Assembly: GCA_025200525.1 (NCBI GenBank)
Contig: JANUSC010000389.1
Span: 1 to 64,000, forward strand
Reading direction: 5' to 3'
DNA length: 64,000 bases
Source: Camellia lanceoleosa
Taxonomy: Eukaryota > Streptophyta > Magnoliopsida > Ericales > Theaceae
Both the position numbers and the translations under genes were made by a program. Under the pieces are notes generated by a model. That model did no database searches. It was given only the letters and a program-made list of their open reading frames with translations, and was not told the DNA's origin. This document shows positions 35,075-47,847 of this stretch, piece by piece. Positions within the stretch are counted from its first letter, which is position 1. The number at the start of each line of letters is the position of its first letter.

Positions 35075-38000
35075 AATGAAGTCTTCTCCGATGGTCCTCT
35101 GCAGGCATTGAGTAAAATAATTTGGTGAGAAGTCTTTTTCTTTGTTTTGAAAGACGTTTTGTTTTCAATTTTACTCCTCAATTTATCTGTTGAATTTTTT
35201 TTTCTATATGTTCAAATTTACATTCAAGTGTTTAATTATTATTTTTTGTCTATATATTCAAAAATCTTGACTATCTGCTCAATTTTTTTTCCCTATCTCG
35301 AGCAAATTTTTGTCTAGATTTTATTATCGCTCAATTTTAATCTCTTATCTGCTCAAATATCTATCCAAAATTTCTTATCTGCTCAACAAACCACCACAAT
35401 CTTCAATTTATTTCTATCTGCTCAATTTTATTATCTTGCAATACACCAAACAAGGATCTGTTGCAATCTTTCTTTCTCTCTTTCTTGTTCTTTCTCCGAT
35501 CTGTTGAAATTCTTTCTCAAATATAACCTAGTATATATATATATATCTGCTTTATTTTTTATTATTATTTCAATCGCTTAATTTTTAATTTTTTTGGTTC
35601 ATTTACAACTATCTCAAGGCAATTTGTTTCATCATACAACAACAACAAAGATCAACAATTTATATAAAAAAAAGGAGCGTAAATTGATCTGCTCGCTGAA
35701 GAAAAAAACTGTCCATAAGGAGCTGGATCAATGGAGTCTTCCTCCGATGGTCCTCTCGCAGCATTGTGTAAAGTAATTTGTGAAATCTTTTATTTGTTTT
35801 GAAAGTCATTTTGTTTTCAATTTTACCCTTAATTTATCTGCTCAATTTTTTTTTCTATATGTTCAAATTTACATTTAAGTGTTTAATTATTATTTTTTGT
35901 CTATATATTCAAAAATCTTGACTATCTGCTCAATTTTTTTCCCTATCCGTGCAAATTTTTGTCTAGATTTTCTTATCGCTCAATTTTAATCTCTTATTTG
36001 TTCAAATATCTATTCAAAATTTCTTATCCGCTCAACAAACCAAATACAATCTTCAATTTATTTCTATCTGTTATATTTATTATCTCTGAAATACACCAAA
36101 CCGAGATCTGTTGCAATCTTTATTTCTCCTCTCTTGTTCTTTCTCTCCATCTGTTGAAATTCTTTCTCAAATATAATCTCGTATATATATATATATATAT
36201 CTGTTTCTATTTTTATTATTATTTCTATCTGCATAATTTATAATTTTTGTTTAGTTCATTTACAACTATCTGCTGCAATTTGTTTCATTATACAACAACA
36301 ACCAAGGTCAACAACTTAAAAAAAAAAAAAAAAAGAAGGAGAAATTGGATCTGGTGCTTGAAGAAAAACAATCGTTAATAAGGAGCCGGATCAATGGAGT
36401 CTTCTCCTATGGTCCTCTCGCAGTATTGAGTAAAATAATTTGGTTTGAAATCTTTTGATTTGTTTTAAAAGTCGCTTTTGTTTTCAATTTTACTCCTTAA
36501 TTCATCTCTGCTCAATTTTTCTTTTCTATATGTTCAAATTTACATTTAAATGTTTAATTATTTTTTTTGTCTATATATTCAAAAATCTTGACTATCTCTG
36601 CTCAATTTTTTCCTATCTCAAGCAAATTTGTCTTGATTTTATTATCGCTCAATTTTAATCATATCTGCTCAAATATCTATCCAAAATTTCTTATCCATTC
36701 AACAAACCAGTCACAATCTTCAATTTATTTCTATCTGTTCAATTTTATTATCTGTTGAAATACACCAAACCAGGATCGGTTGCAATCTTTCTTTTTCACT
36801 CTCTTGTTCTTTTTCTCTATCTGTTGAAATACTTTCTCAAATATAATCCAATATATATATATATATATATCTATTCTATTTTTTATTATTATTTCTATAT
36901 GCTTAATTTTTAATTTTTGTTTGGTTCATTTACAACTACCTGTTGCAATTTGTTTCATCATACAACAACAAAAAAGATCAACAACTTAAAAAAAAAAAAA
37001 AAGGAGCGAAATTGATCAGGTGCTTGAAGAAAAAAACTGTCCATAAGGAGCTGGATCAATGGAGTCTTCTCCTCTGATGGTCCTCTACAGGCATTGAGTA
37101 AAATAATTTGGTGAGAAGTCTTTTTATTTGTTTTGTAAGACGTTTTGTTCTCAATTTCCCTCCTTAATTTACCTGTTCAATTTTTTTTTCTATATATTTA
37201 AATTTACATTTAAGTGTTTAATTATTATTTTTTTGTCCATATATTCAAAAATCTTGACTATCTTTTCAATTTTTTCCCTATCTGTGCAAATTTTTGTCTA
37301 GATTTTATTATCAGTTCAATTTTAATCTCTTATCCGTACAAATATCTATCCGAAATTTCTTTTCTGTTCAACAAAGCAGTCACAATCTTCGATATATTTC
37401 TATCTGTTACGTTTTATTATCTGTGGAAATACACCAAACCAGGATCTGTTGCAATCTTTTTTTCTCGATCTCTTGTTCTTTCTCTCTATCTGTTGAAATT
37501 CTTTCTCAAATATAATCCAGTATATATATATATATATCTGTTCTATTTTTTATTATTATTTCTATCTACTTAATTTTTAATTTTTTTTCGTTCAGTTACA
37601 ACTAGCTGTTGTAATTTATTTCATCATACGACAACAACAAAGATCAACAAATTTAAAAAAAAAAAAAAAAGGAGCAGAAATTGGATCTGTGCACTTGAAG
37701 AAAAAAAAACTGTCCATAAGGAGCTGGATCAATGGAGTCTTCTCCGATGGTCCTCTCGCAGTATTGAGTAAAATAATTTGGTGAGAAGTCTTTTTATTTG
37801 TTTTGAAAGACGATTTGTTTCAAATTTTATTCCTTAATTTATCTATTGAATTTTTTTTCTATACGTTCAAATTTACATTTAAGTGTTTAATTATTATTTT
37901 TTTGTCTATATATTCAAAAATCTTGACTATCTGCTCAATTTTTTTCCCTATCTGTAAAATTTTTGTCTAGATTTTATTATCAGTTCAATTTTAATCTCTT

Positions 38001-38097
38001 ATCTGTTCAAATATCTATCCAAAATTTCTTATATGTTCAACAAACTAGTCACAATCTTCAATTTATTTCTATATGTTCAATTTTATTATCTGTTGAA
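35075..38097 (+). repeat. Satellite block 4 (about 4.5 monomers)
   Basis: Resumes within the anchor (AATGAAGTCTTC) after the outer solo LTR. Further anchors at 35725, 36388, 37053 and 37726 give spacings of 663, 665 and 673 bp. The block ends abruptly at TTATTATCTGTTGAA (38097), about 370 bp after the last anchor, where sequence of element 3 begins. Confidence 0.94.
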
Positions 38098-38232
38098 TGC
38101 CCCTGCTAGCCTACTGGCTCGGCCACATTGGCCTGGCCAACCCCTTCCTGCACTGCCGGAACCTCCTCCCAGATAGGCACTTCTCGCCACCTGCCTACCA
38201 CGCCTCCCCCATCCTCGTCCTCGTCCTGACAT
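38086..38232 (-). pseudogene. gag: Truncated gag N-terminus fused to satellite
   Basis: ATG at 38230-38232 on the minus strand opens a 48-codon frame beginning MSGRGRGWGRRGRQ. This Arg/Gly-rich start is usual for gag of plant chromoviruses. After 44 element codons it enters satellite and stops at 38086-38088. Element 4 has an ATG at the matching place (47455-47457) starting MPRRG. The fragment is too short to function. Confidence 0.6.
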
Positions 38233-38620
38233 CCTAATAAAGGAAACAAAGACGTTAGCACATTAATAAATGTGCCGAAGCTATAACACTCGTGTCCTAA
38301 TGCATTGGACAACAATAATTCACTCCACGTAAGCACATAATCACATAAGCACCTACGAATTTCATTCCTGGATAATGATAGTCCCGAGGCGTCACTAAAG
38401 TTCCGGTTGGAAACAACATTGATCAAGTGCCTTTCCAACAAGACTTTCAGAGACTCAAAGGTCCAATCAACATCCTAGAAACTACATTCCATACCCATAT
38501 AGTCACATAAACATGTTATCATATAAGCATATAACCATTACACTAAGTCTCTATCAAACGAGACGAACCCATTGTGATTCTAATCACTTCCCACGTACCC
38601 AAAGTATTCGAACCCGGTAC

Positions 38621-38632
38621 GTTCTGATACCA
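38621..38632 (-). other. Primer-binding site, initiator tRNA-Met type
   Basis: On the minus strand, three bases after the LTR end (GTTACA), the sequence TGGTATCAGAAC matches the standard TGGTATCAGAGC complementary to the 3' end of initiator tRNA-Met, with one mismatch. Many plant LTR elements prime from this tRNA. Confidence 0.85.
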
Positions 38633-38635
38633 AGT

Positions 38636-40727
38636 TGTAACGCCCTCAAAATTAAACCCATAATATATAATATTAACATGCATCATTATAAGAAAACAAG
38701 AATATTATTCCATTCATCAGAGTAAACTTATTAAAAGACATTACATGTAAAGAAAGTAAATGCCCTATGGGCTTACATCTTTCCAAGCCAACACTTGGAT
38801 ACAAAAATATGAGTACTAACTCATTTACAAGTTAAGCCCTTGGCTTGAGTCCTTACATGTAATATCAAACAAAGCAAATAACAACTAATCTAAATGAGTC
38901 TTCAACTCAAAATCCATCCAAGCTAATTCCTTAGAGGTAGCCCATCACCTGAACCTGAAAATGATGTTCCCATAAAAGGTGAGCCACAGCCTAGTAGAGA
39001 AATACTAAACCAAATATAAGAATTAACTAAAGCAGTAGCATTCGATAGATGGTTAACACAAAATAGTCAATTTCATCATTATACAATTTCATGACACTAA
39101 TGTCTATGACACATTTCACTTTCCAATTATACAGATATGGCTCAGAACCTGGCCAAATAACTCAACAGAGGTTTCATCTCTTATTAACAATATTTCCAAT
39201 TCAACAAGAATAACAAATCAAGTTAAACATTTCTTATATCATGACGGATACACATGTTGGTGTTGTATCAACTTCAATCAAAATTCACTTCCATACTTCC
39301 CAATTGATACACATTTTAGTGATGTATCAAATCAAACAACAAATACTCCAGTAGATAAGCATAAGAGCTGTATCATAATTATAATGGGCGAGCATATGAG
39401 CTACGACCCTGGGTCCATCCCCTATCTTTCCTTAACATTAACCAGTTTAGAGGTACATCCCCTATCTTCCCCTAAACCGTGGAGTACATCCCCTATCTCC
39501 TCCCAAACACAAGTAATGCATATAAACACAAAGTCATATACACAATCAATCAATACATAAATTTAATGTATTATTCCAACCTTTATACACAACAACATAA
39601 CCAATTGATTAGTTTCAGTTTTCCCTAATCCATATGCAATGTCTACAACAATCATGACTATCCTCCACCGATAGCCCAAAATGCTTATTTCTAAGCGAAA
39701 TACATGTATAACACATATAATCTCAAATTTCAAAGATGAGTGGTTAAATTATCCAACTACATCATTTAATCTCATAATTCCTCAATATTATGAATTAAAT
39801 CAATTTCACTTTTCCCAAAATTAATTATATGAATTAATTTTATTACAACAATTAGGGCATTTTAATTATAAAACAAACCCTAGCTTTTCCCAATATTACT
39901 CAACAACCCAACATATCAGAAATACCAGAACTTAGGATTAACACCTATAAGATGGAGTAGGAAATCCCTACCTCAAGCAAAGAACTCGAATGAAGAAGAT
40001 GGAGATGACGACCAAATACCAAAGTGCTCCAAACCCAAGATTGTTCCGATCAAAACGAAGCCCACGTCGCACTGTACCTTTTTAATAAAGGATCTAGGAT
40101 AGAAACTCACTCTAAGTAGATCAAACCTAAGAGAGAAGGTGAGAAAAAAGAGAGAGAAGTCGGACCTAGGGTTTGGGATCAAGAAGAGGATGAAAAAATG
40201 CAAAAAAACTCACTGTTGCCTATTTAAACTGGACAGGCTCGCTCGAGCGAAGCCTTGGTCGCTCGAGCGACTGCACAGAAACCTCGCCGAGCCAAGAATG
40301 CCTTGCTCGAGCCAACAACTCAAGCTCGCTCGGCGAAGGAAAGCTCGCCGGCGAAGAACTCAAACCTCAGTTCGCAACTGACACACGCCGAAGCGAAGAA
40401 CACTCGCCGGCGAAGAACGAACCATTTTGCTCGAGCCAAAAACACTACTCGTGTCTATACTACTAGACGCAATCGCTCGCTCGAGCGAAGAAACCCTGGC
40501 TCGAGCGACGAACCAAAAACAAAGAGCCCGCTCGAGCGAAGGGTCAAAAATCTAGGCAGCAACCCTTTGCTCCCAAGCCCAACCAACCTGCTACAAACCT
40601 GCCCATTGCATCCCCTAACTCAGAAATAGGAAATTAAAGGACGATAACAACCATAATACAATGACAGGATCTACGGAACCTAAGTCCGGATACAATAAAC
40701 AAATGGGAAAAGACCGGGGTCGCTATA
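38636..40727 (-). repeat. 5' LTR of element 3
   Basis: From TGTAACGCCCTC (38636) to GGGTCGCTATA (40727). It carries the family-1 blocks, a shortened minisatellite at about 39350-39410, and a CTCGAG cluster at 40235-40550 in which several intact GCTCGAGCGA motifs survive next to degraded CGCCGAGC forms. The 124-codon frame at 40255-40629 lies in that cluster and is not a gene. Confidence 0.88.
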
Positions 40728-41992
40728 ATTTATCTGTTGAATTTTTTTTTCTATATGGGCAAATTTACATTTAAGCGTTTAATTAATATTTTTTTGTCTA
40801 TATATTCAAAAATCTTGACTATCTGTTCAATTTTTTCCCTATCTGACAAATTTTTGTCTAGATTTTATTATCAGTTCAATTTTAATCTCTTATTTGTTCA
40901 AATATCTATCCAAAATTTCTTATCCGTTCAACAAACCAATTACAATCTTCAATTAATTTCTATCTATTCAATTTTATTATCTGTGGAAATACACCAAACC
41001 CGGATTTGTTGCAATCTCTTTTTCTCTCTCTCTTGTTCTTTCTCTCTATCTGTTGATATTCTTTCTCAAATATAATCCAGTATACATATATATATATATA
41101 TATATATCTGTTTTATTTTTTATTATTATTTCCATCTGCTTAATTTTTAATTTTTTTTGGTTTATTTACAACTATCTATTGCAATTTGTTTCATCACACA
41201 ACAAGAACAAAGATCAACAACTTAAAAAAAAAAAAAAAGAGGACGAGAAATTGGATTTGTGTGCTTGGAGAAAAAAAACTATCCATAAGGAGCTGGATCA
41301 ATGGAGTCTTCTCCTCCGATGGTCTTCTGCAGGCGTTGAGTAAAATAATTTGGTGAGAAGTCTTTTTATTTGTTTTGAAAGAAGTTTTGTTTTCAATTTT
41401 ACTCCTTAATTTATCTGTTGAATTTTTTTTTTCTATATGTTTAAATTTACATTTAAGTGTTCAATTATTATTTTTTTGTCTATATATTCAAAAATCTTGA
41501 CTATCTGCTCATTTTTTTCCCTATCTGTGCAAAATTTTGTCTAGATTTTATTGTCACTTCAATTTTAATCTCTTATCTGTTCAAATATCTATCCAAAATT
41601 TCTTATATGTTCGACAAACCAGTCACAATCTTCAATATATTTCTATCTGTTCAATTTTATTATCTGTGGAAATACACCAAACCAGGATCTGTTGCAATTT
41701 TTTTCTCTCTCTCTCTCTTGTTCTTTCTCTCTATCTGTTGAAAATTTTTCTCAAATATAATCCAGTATATATATATATCTGTTCTATTTTTTTATTATTA
41801 TTTCAATCTGCATAATTTTTAATTTTTTTGGTTGAATTACAACTATCTGTTGCAATTTGTTAAATCATACAACAACAACAAAGATCAACAACTTAAAAAA
41901 AAAAAAAAAAAAAACAAAAAGGAGGAGAAATTGGATCTGTGCGCTTGAAGAAAAAAAACTGTCCATAAGGAGCTGGATCAATGGAGTATTCT
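40728..41992 (+). repeat. Satellite block 5 (about 2 monomers)
   Basis: Begins at ATTTATCTGTTGAATTT. Anchors at 41295 and 41975 are 680 bp apart. The block ends in the anchor variant GGAGTATTCT at the insertion point of element 4. Poly(A) runs lie at 41224-41237 and 41896-41914. Confidence 0.93.
41988..41992 (+). other. Target-site duplication ATTCT, left
   Basis: ATTCT precedes TGTAACGCC and recurs at 50141-50145 directly after GATCGCTATA. Satellite continues in phase (CCTCCGGTGGTCC) afterwards. Confidence 0.9.
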
Positions 41993-44325
41993 TGTAACGC
42001 CCCCAAAATAATAACAGGAAACCCATCCATTCATACATACATTGCTACAAGGGATAAACATCTTTACATGTTAATCAACAGAATTAAACGCCCCATGGGC
42101 TTACTTCTTTCCAAGCTAACACTTGGTTACAAACAGAAGAGTACTAACTCAAATACATGAAAGCCCTTGGCTTGAAATTACATGTAATTAAAACAAAATA
42201 CAGTCAAAACCACAATCATCTGCCTGCCTCTAGCCTCTCAAGCGATATCCTTGGAGGTGGCATGCTCCTGGTACCTGAAAATGGTGTCCCATATAGGGTG
42301 AGCCACGGCAAAAGAGAAATACACTAAACCAACTATGAACAATGCCTAAAACATTAGCAATCAACAGATGGCCTACACTTATACATTCGAGACAACACTT
42401 ACATTCTTTTACCATTTCAAGACAACCCAAATTTAAGTACCAATTCACTTTCCATTTCTTTCTCAACAAGAGTTTGAAAACCTGCTCAAGATCCTGGCCA
42501 AAACCTTTTCGTTATATCACTAACACATAAACCACCTTCATTCTTTACTTATGACACACATGTTGGTGTTGTATCAACTTAACATAGAAACATTTTCTAT
42601 ACTTCACAATTGATAACGATATACATTTTAGTGCTATATCAAATCAATCCATACACTTCAGTACTTCCCAAAACAATAATGATATACATTTTAGTGCTAT
42701 ATCATATCAACAAACAACACTTCAACACATCTCCATGGAAAAGCATATGAGCTATTTCCAATATTTCTCCATGGACAAGCATATAAGCTACATCCAATAT
42801 TTTCCATGGACAAGCATATGAGCTACATCCAATATTTTCCATGGACAAGCATATGAGCTATATCCAATATTTTTCAATGGCCTAGAGGTACATCCCCATC
42901 TTCCCTAGCCATCGATTAACCCATTTAGAGGTACATCCCCATCTTCCCTAAACCGTGAGTACATCCCCTATCTCCTCCCATACACAAACACAAACAATGC
43001 ATATAAACACATAACCACATACGCATTCAATCAATACATAAAGTTAATGTATTCATCACTCGTCATACTCTATGACATTTCCACTGATTAGGTTTAGTTT
43101 GCCTAATCAAGATGCATTGTCTACAACAATCAACACTACCCTCCACCGGTAGCCAAAGCGATTATTTCTAAACAGAAATAAATGCACAAATGGATAATAT
43201 AACCATATTTCAATCGGTGAGTAATACACGATTCAACTACACCCTTTAACCCGTACATTCTCAATTTCCACATACTCAATCCAATTCTCATTCTCTTTAA
43301 TTAATTATATACATAAATTAATTAAACCAATTAGGGCAAATTACCATAATTCACAAAACAACCCTAAGGCTCCATTTTCATTTACAATCCGTCATTTACT
43401 CCCTTTCCTATGCCAAACATGCATACAGCTCATTTCTAAACAAAACCCCAACTTTTATAAAATTGCACAAAGGTCCCAAACTTTCACAAAATTACCAAAC
43501 CAACCCCAACATCTCAAAATACTAAAATTTAAAGACAAAGACCATAAGAAGGAGTAGGATATCCCTACCTCGAAATTCGAGCCCAAACGGAGATGAAGAC
43601 CAAAACCCAAAGTGCTCCAAATCCCAACTTTTTCAGATTAAAACGAAGATCTCACCACCTCTCTATCTTATTAACAAAGGACTTAGGTTAGATCCACACT
43701 AAAGAGAGATGAAATCCTAGAGAGAATATATGTTTAGAGAGAGAGGAGTCTTGCTAAGGTTCCAAAATGAAAGAAGAAGAAAAAGTGAAGTTCTCCCCAC
43801 GCCGCCTCTTGATATACACCAGCTCGCTCGAAGGAAGACCCGTCGCCGAGCGACTGCATACGAAAAACACCCAACACCGCCTCAAAGCTCCTCGCCGAGC
43901 CAAGAAACCTCGCCGAGCCAACCATCGACCAGGCTCGCCGAGCGAAGAAAAGCTCGCCGAGCCAAGAATGCAAGCCTTCAGTTGCAATCGCAACTAGACG
44001 ACGCTGAAGCGACGGATTCGCCGGCGAAGAAACAAAGCTCTCAGTTCGATTTTAGACGCGCTGCCGCTCGAAGGACGCCACTCGCTCGACCCACGGACAT
44101 TAAGAAACCACGCTGCTCGGCGACCAACTCTCGCTCGGCGAAGGAGCAAAATTTCGGCACCAACACTTAGCTCCAAACACAACCAAGCCAAACGAACCCG
44201 CCCAACACGCCCTATAACCCAAATACAAAGTCTAAAAGGACGCAACCAAGGTTCAAACAACCTCTAACACCCACGGACATAAGTCCGAATCATCAGACAC
44301 CAAGGGGTAAACCCGGATCGCTATA
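41993..44325 (-). repeat. 3' LTR of element 4
   Basis: From TGTAACGCCCCC to GGATCGCTATA. It is close to the copy at 47848-50140; visible differences are mostly small indels at CAG/CTG and CG motifs, for example ACCGGTAGCC near 43146 against ACCGTAGCC near 48974. The minisatellite lies at about 42730-42880. The CTCGAG cluster (43820-44140) is almost fully in the degraded CGCCGAGC form. The 146-codon frame at 43730-44170 lies in that cluster and is not called. Confidence 0.92.
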
Positions 44326-44345
44326 ACCTCCCTTAAAGAATTTCG
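44326..44345 (-). other. Polypurine tract of element 4
   Basis: The minus strand reads TTCTTTAAGGGAGG directly before the LTR start TATAGCG, preceded by GGACGAAA-like sequence as in elements 1 and 2. Confidence 0.75.
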
Positions 44346-46700
44346 TCCTAAATTAAGGTCACGCCAACACGAAGGCCAACGACTACCAACCCTCAATACA
44401 AAGAAATCAATCCCAACTGAAGTTCTATTCGTCCTCACACTAGGAAAGGACTAAACGAGGACACATGCCCCCAACAGAAGACAACACCTAAGATACGAAA
44501 CTTCAACAAAAACCCAATCTCTTCCGAGATAAACCACCAAAACAACCGACTAGCTCTCGGCTAAGTCACTACTCAACAACTCAACAACCACAACATCTTG
44601 AATGGAACAATTAACATATCGGTTTGTCTGAGCACATAAAAATTTCTCTGGTTCAAAAAGCATTTTCAGAAAAATAACCAAACTTTGAAATTTATATATA
44701 AAAAAAAATTGAAATCTAGTTTTTGCACTTCCCATGCGAATTTCCAGAGTTTTGTAGACATTTTTCAAAAAAAAACATGATGCTGCTCACAACCCAATCA
44801 TTCTCATCTGATTTAGCCCATCAGGCCCACTACTAGTTACCCCGTCCCTATTCAAGAGACAAATCATATATATATATATATATGCCACCACACGCATCTA
44901 TAACATGCATTTCTACCACACATTTAACATATACGATGCTAAATACAACTACATTCTCATGGTATAACCCACAGTATGACCATAAACCACAATACCTATA
45001 ATATGCACACCACATTAAAGATATAATATATACGCAAATGCCCATAATGGCTCCAGAGATTCCTCTCCCACCCCAAAGGGCTTTCTACCCCCACTGTGTT
45101 TCACAACACCTCAACAAATGGAAAGGTCTAATCACATAGACCCAAGATCAACAACAATAGTAATGCACATACTATCACTACAGCGTTCTGAAACGTCCTC
45201 TACACCACGACTGCTAACCATATGCTAACCGGTGTCCAACACTTGACACTCCAAGCAAGTCATAATAAGGCCAATTCACGGAATGACGCGATATTCCCAA
45301 CAACACATTCACAGAGAGACTCCCTAACACCGGAAGTTCCAACCACGTAACATCCCAACGGATAATAGCACACATCCTCGTGCCTCGCGCACAAGTAGAA
45401 ACCAAACAAACCGATTCGATTCCGAGTGTCTCAATCACTCTTCACAACCTTACCGCCTCACTTGTGTTACCACTATCGACACGACTGACGGACACCTATG
45501 TCCAACTCCTTTCTAGATTTATCCACCCAAACACAACATATCGACCACTCATCATCATGCATCACACCGCAAAGCTCCTCATTTAGAGGTCTCACCTCCA
45601 CCTCGAGAGTACAACCCTGACACCCAATCTCCGTGCCAAACCACTAGCCAATGCTATCGCCCGACAACCACCATGGACTAACCCAGCCTTAACATACGCC
45701 GCCAACTCGGGTTTCACTATTCACCATTCTAACCTCTCGGAGGAGTACAAGTCCTCACCCCTTTCGTCATTAAGACATACCTGGGTCTGCCAATCTCGCA
45801 CCACTGTGACTCTACCCACGGGTCACACCTCAACTACGGGTTATACACCCAATCAATCCTTCTAACAATACCTCCTGACTTGGTCAAAACTAAGGTACAA
45901 ATCTATCACCCTTGATTCACATAAAGAACTTAGGAAACTCTTATTTCCCACTGCCCAACACATAGCACCAGCTACTCACCACATACCACTCCTAGCATAA
46001 CAGCTACCATTGAATACAGGGACTAACATCCCCTCACTCAAAACAACCATACTAGTGTACCTACAATCTCGGTAATGCTAACCGCCACGAAGGTACCGAT
46101 CCAACCCTGACAAAATCATAAATGGGTTCCACACTTGGCAAGTGAAACTACTTCGCCCCACCGGTTTTGACTAACACACACACCCTCGGTGGTTCACAAC
46201 TTTTGAAAACATGGCTCCTTAGCCCCTACTTTGCCCAAATCGGGTTTCTGCAAGGAAATGTATTAACTACCCACCCTTTCGGTCTCACCCCAGGCTACAT
46301 TAATAACACTCTTGAGCTATAACACGTTCACATGCATCCAAATTCAGGAAATCAACAAACAGAGCATACATACATATAGTTAAACAAATAGTTCAAGTGT
46401 TTCAACATTCCCAACCACTTGGGTTATACAACAAACCTCCAACACACGGGTTACACAACCAAACCCAAAGATTACAAACGATAAACCACGGATTACAAAA
46501 CGGATCGGTCAAAAGAACCAATCCTCGGTATTACCACTGCCGTCCCTCATTTGGACCGACAAAATTGGTCATCTCCAAACACAAGATAACCTACGAGTTT
46601 AAGCCACGACAGTACTACCAACGTGCTCCGCCACACCGAGAACAACTATCAACCTCCCCAACTGGAACTTGAAACTCGACTCACCCGAGGCCCTCGAATC
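44346..46700 (-). other. Internal region of element 4 without recognised coding capacity
   Basis: About 2.35 kb between the polypurine tract and the gag traces. I find no DTGA protease motif, FMDD box, CDAS RNase H start, SDRDPR or GPFEIL block on either strand. The longest open frames are about 60-75 codons. A short (TA)n run lies at 44866-44882. Base composition is less AT-rich than the satellite. It could be a highly decayed pol, an unrelated filler as in large non-autonomous derivatives, or captured sequence; I cannot distinguish these by eye. Confidence 0.5.
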
Positions 46701-46899
46701 GCCGCTAGTCCTCAAAACGAATCGCCTGCCTAGTCGAAGAAATGAGCCCGACTAGGTCAAGGTCCCTAAAGAAGCCCCTGCCGAGTACAAAAACGCGTCG
46801 AAGATGGCCCGGCCACACACCCAACAAGTAAACGGCTCCGGATGCAGGCGATTCAAGTCTGAGTCGACAAGGCTCCAACAATTGCCTCCCCACTGAACT

Positions 46900-47457
46900 T
46901 TCAATCGGCGTAAAACCCGGCTGATTAGACAATCCTGATGGTACAACTACTAGTTGGACTGCTAACCTTGCCCCCTCCTCGTGGGCAAATCAAACCTTGT
47001 GGCCCCGCAGACCACATCTCAAACAAATAACACTCCTCTGCTTGCTTGCTCAACCCAAATCCACATGGAAGAGTAGTTCTAGCCCATCCTTCCGCCGCAG
47101 TCTCAACCCCTCTGCCTCTTCAAAGGCCTACCAACACCTCGAAGTCACCGGAGTCGCCAAAATGGCTTCCTCCCCACTCGCCCCATTGCTAACACCGACC
47201 TCTACATGGGCAGCCCCAACAAGCACACTATAACTCCTATGCCAGATTCCGCAATCCTCACCCGATATCATCACACAACTTACTCTCAAACTCCGACAAC
47301 GCAACTCTTCCGTCTCAACCAACTCGAGCAAACCTCGATAAAGTTAGCAAACCATCTCTCAAATCGCGCCAAAGGTGTAGTACCTTTGGCGTAACGCCAC
47401 AAATTGTTTCCGCAGCTCTTCCCGGCGGAAGGAGAAATCACAACCTCGCCTAGGCAT
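46900..47457 (-). pseudogene. gag: gag remnant of element 4
   Basis: ATG at 47455-47457 (minus) starts MPRRG, in the same place as the gag start in element 3. Around 47290-47340 the minus strand gives a LELVETEELR segment that resembles part of a gypsy capsid domain. Near 47005-47035 CLRCGLRGHKV is a zinc-knuckle-like CX2CX3GH. These pieces are in different frames, so the gene is broken or the sequence is inaccurate here. Gag would package the RNA; for a gag-only element the polymerase would have to come from elsewhere. Confidence 0.55.
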
Positions 47458-47832
47458 CCTAGTAAAGATAACAAAGGTATTAGCACATTCATAAATGCGA
47501 AACTAAACATTCGCGTCTAATGCATGGACGAATGTAATTCACTCCACGTAAGCACATAAACATATAAGCACTTACGAATTTCATTTCCTGATAATGATAG
47601 TCCCAAGGCGTTACTAGAGTTCTAGTTAGAAACGGCATTGATCGGTGCCTTTCCAACAGACTCGAAAACCCAAGGATCCAATCAATATCCTAGAAACCAA
47701 ATCCCATACCCAAATAGCCACATAAACATGTTATCGACAGCACATAACATTACATCTAAGTCTCTAACAAGCGAGACGAACCCATTGTGATCCTAATCAC
47801 TTCCCACGACTCCAAAGTATTCAAACCCAGAC

Positions 47833-47844
47833 GCCTCGATACCA
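47833..47844 (-). other. Primer-binding site of element 4 (altered)
   Basis: The minus strand reads TGGTATCGAGGC three bases after the LTR end. Compared with TGGTATCAGAAC in element 3, the match to initiator tRNA-Met holds for the first seven bases and then shifts at the CAG site. The change may be real or an indel error. Confidence 0.65.
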
Positions 47845-47847
47845 AGT

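Larger units (their letters stand above)
38098..40727 (-). mobile_element. Truncated family-1 element: 5' LTR, PBS and gag start (element 3)
   Basis: A minus-strand element. The 5' LTR is 38636-40727 (2092 bp); below it come the primer-binding site, about 390 bp of leader and the first 44 codons of gag, then satellite at 38097. The remaining internal region and 3' LTR are absent. The satellite phase does not match across the insert: the left side stops about 370 bp after an anchor, while the right side resumes about 105 bp after the anchor position. A deletion involving both element and satellite is therefore likely, not a clean insertion. The leader matches 47458-47847 of element 4. Confidence 0.88.

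Noticed and set aside
44866..44882. (TA)n run as promoter element
   Set aside because: Simple dinucleotide repeat; the same type occurs in every satellite monomer without associated genes.
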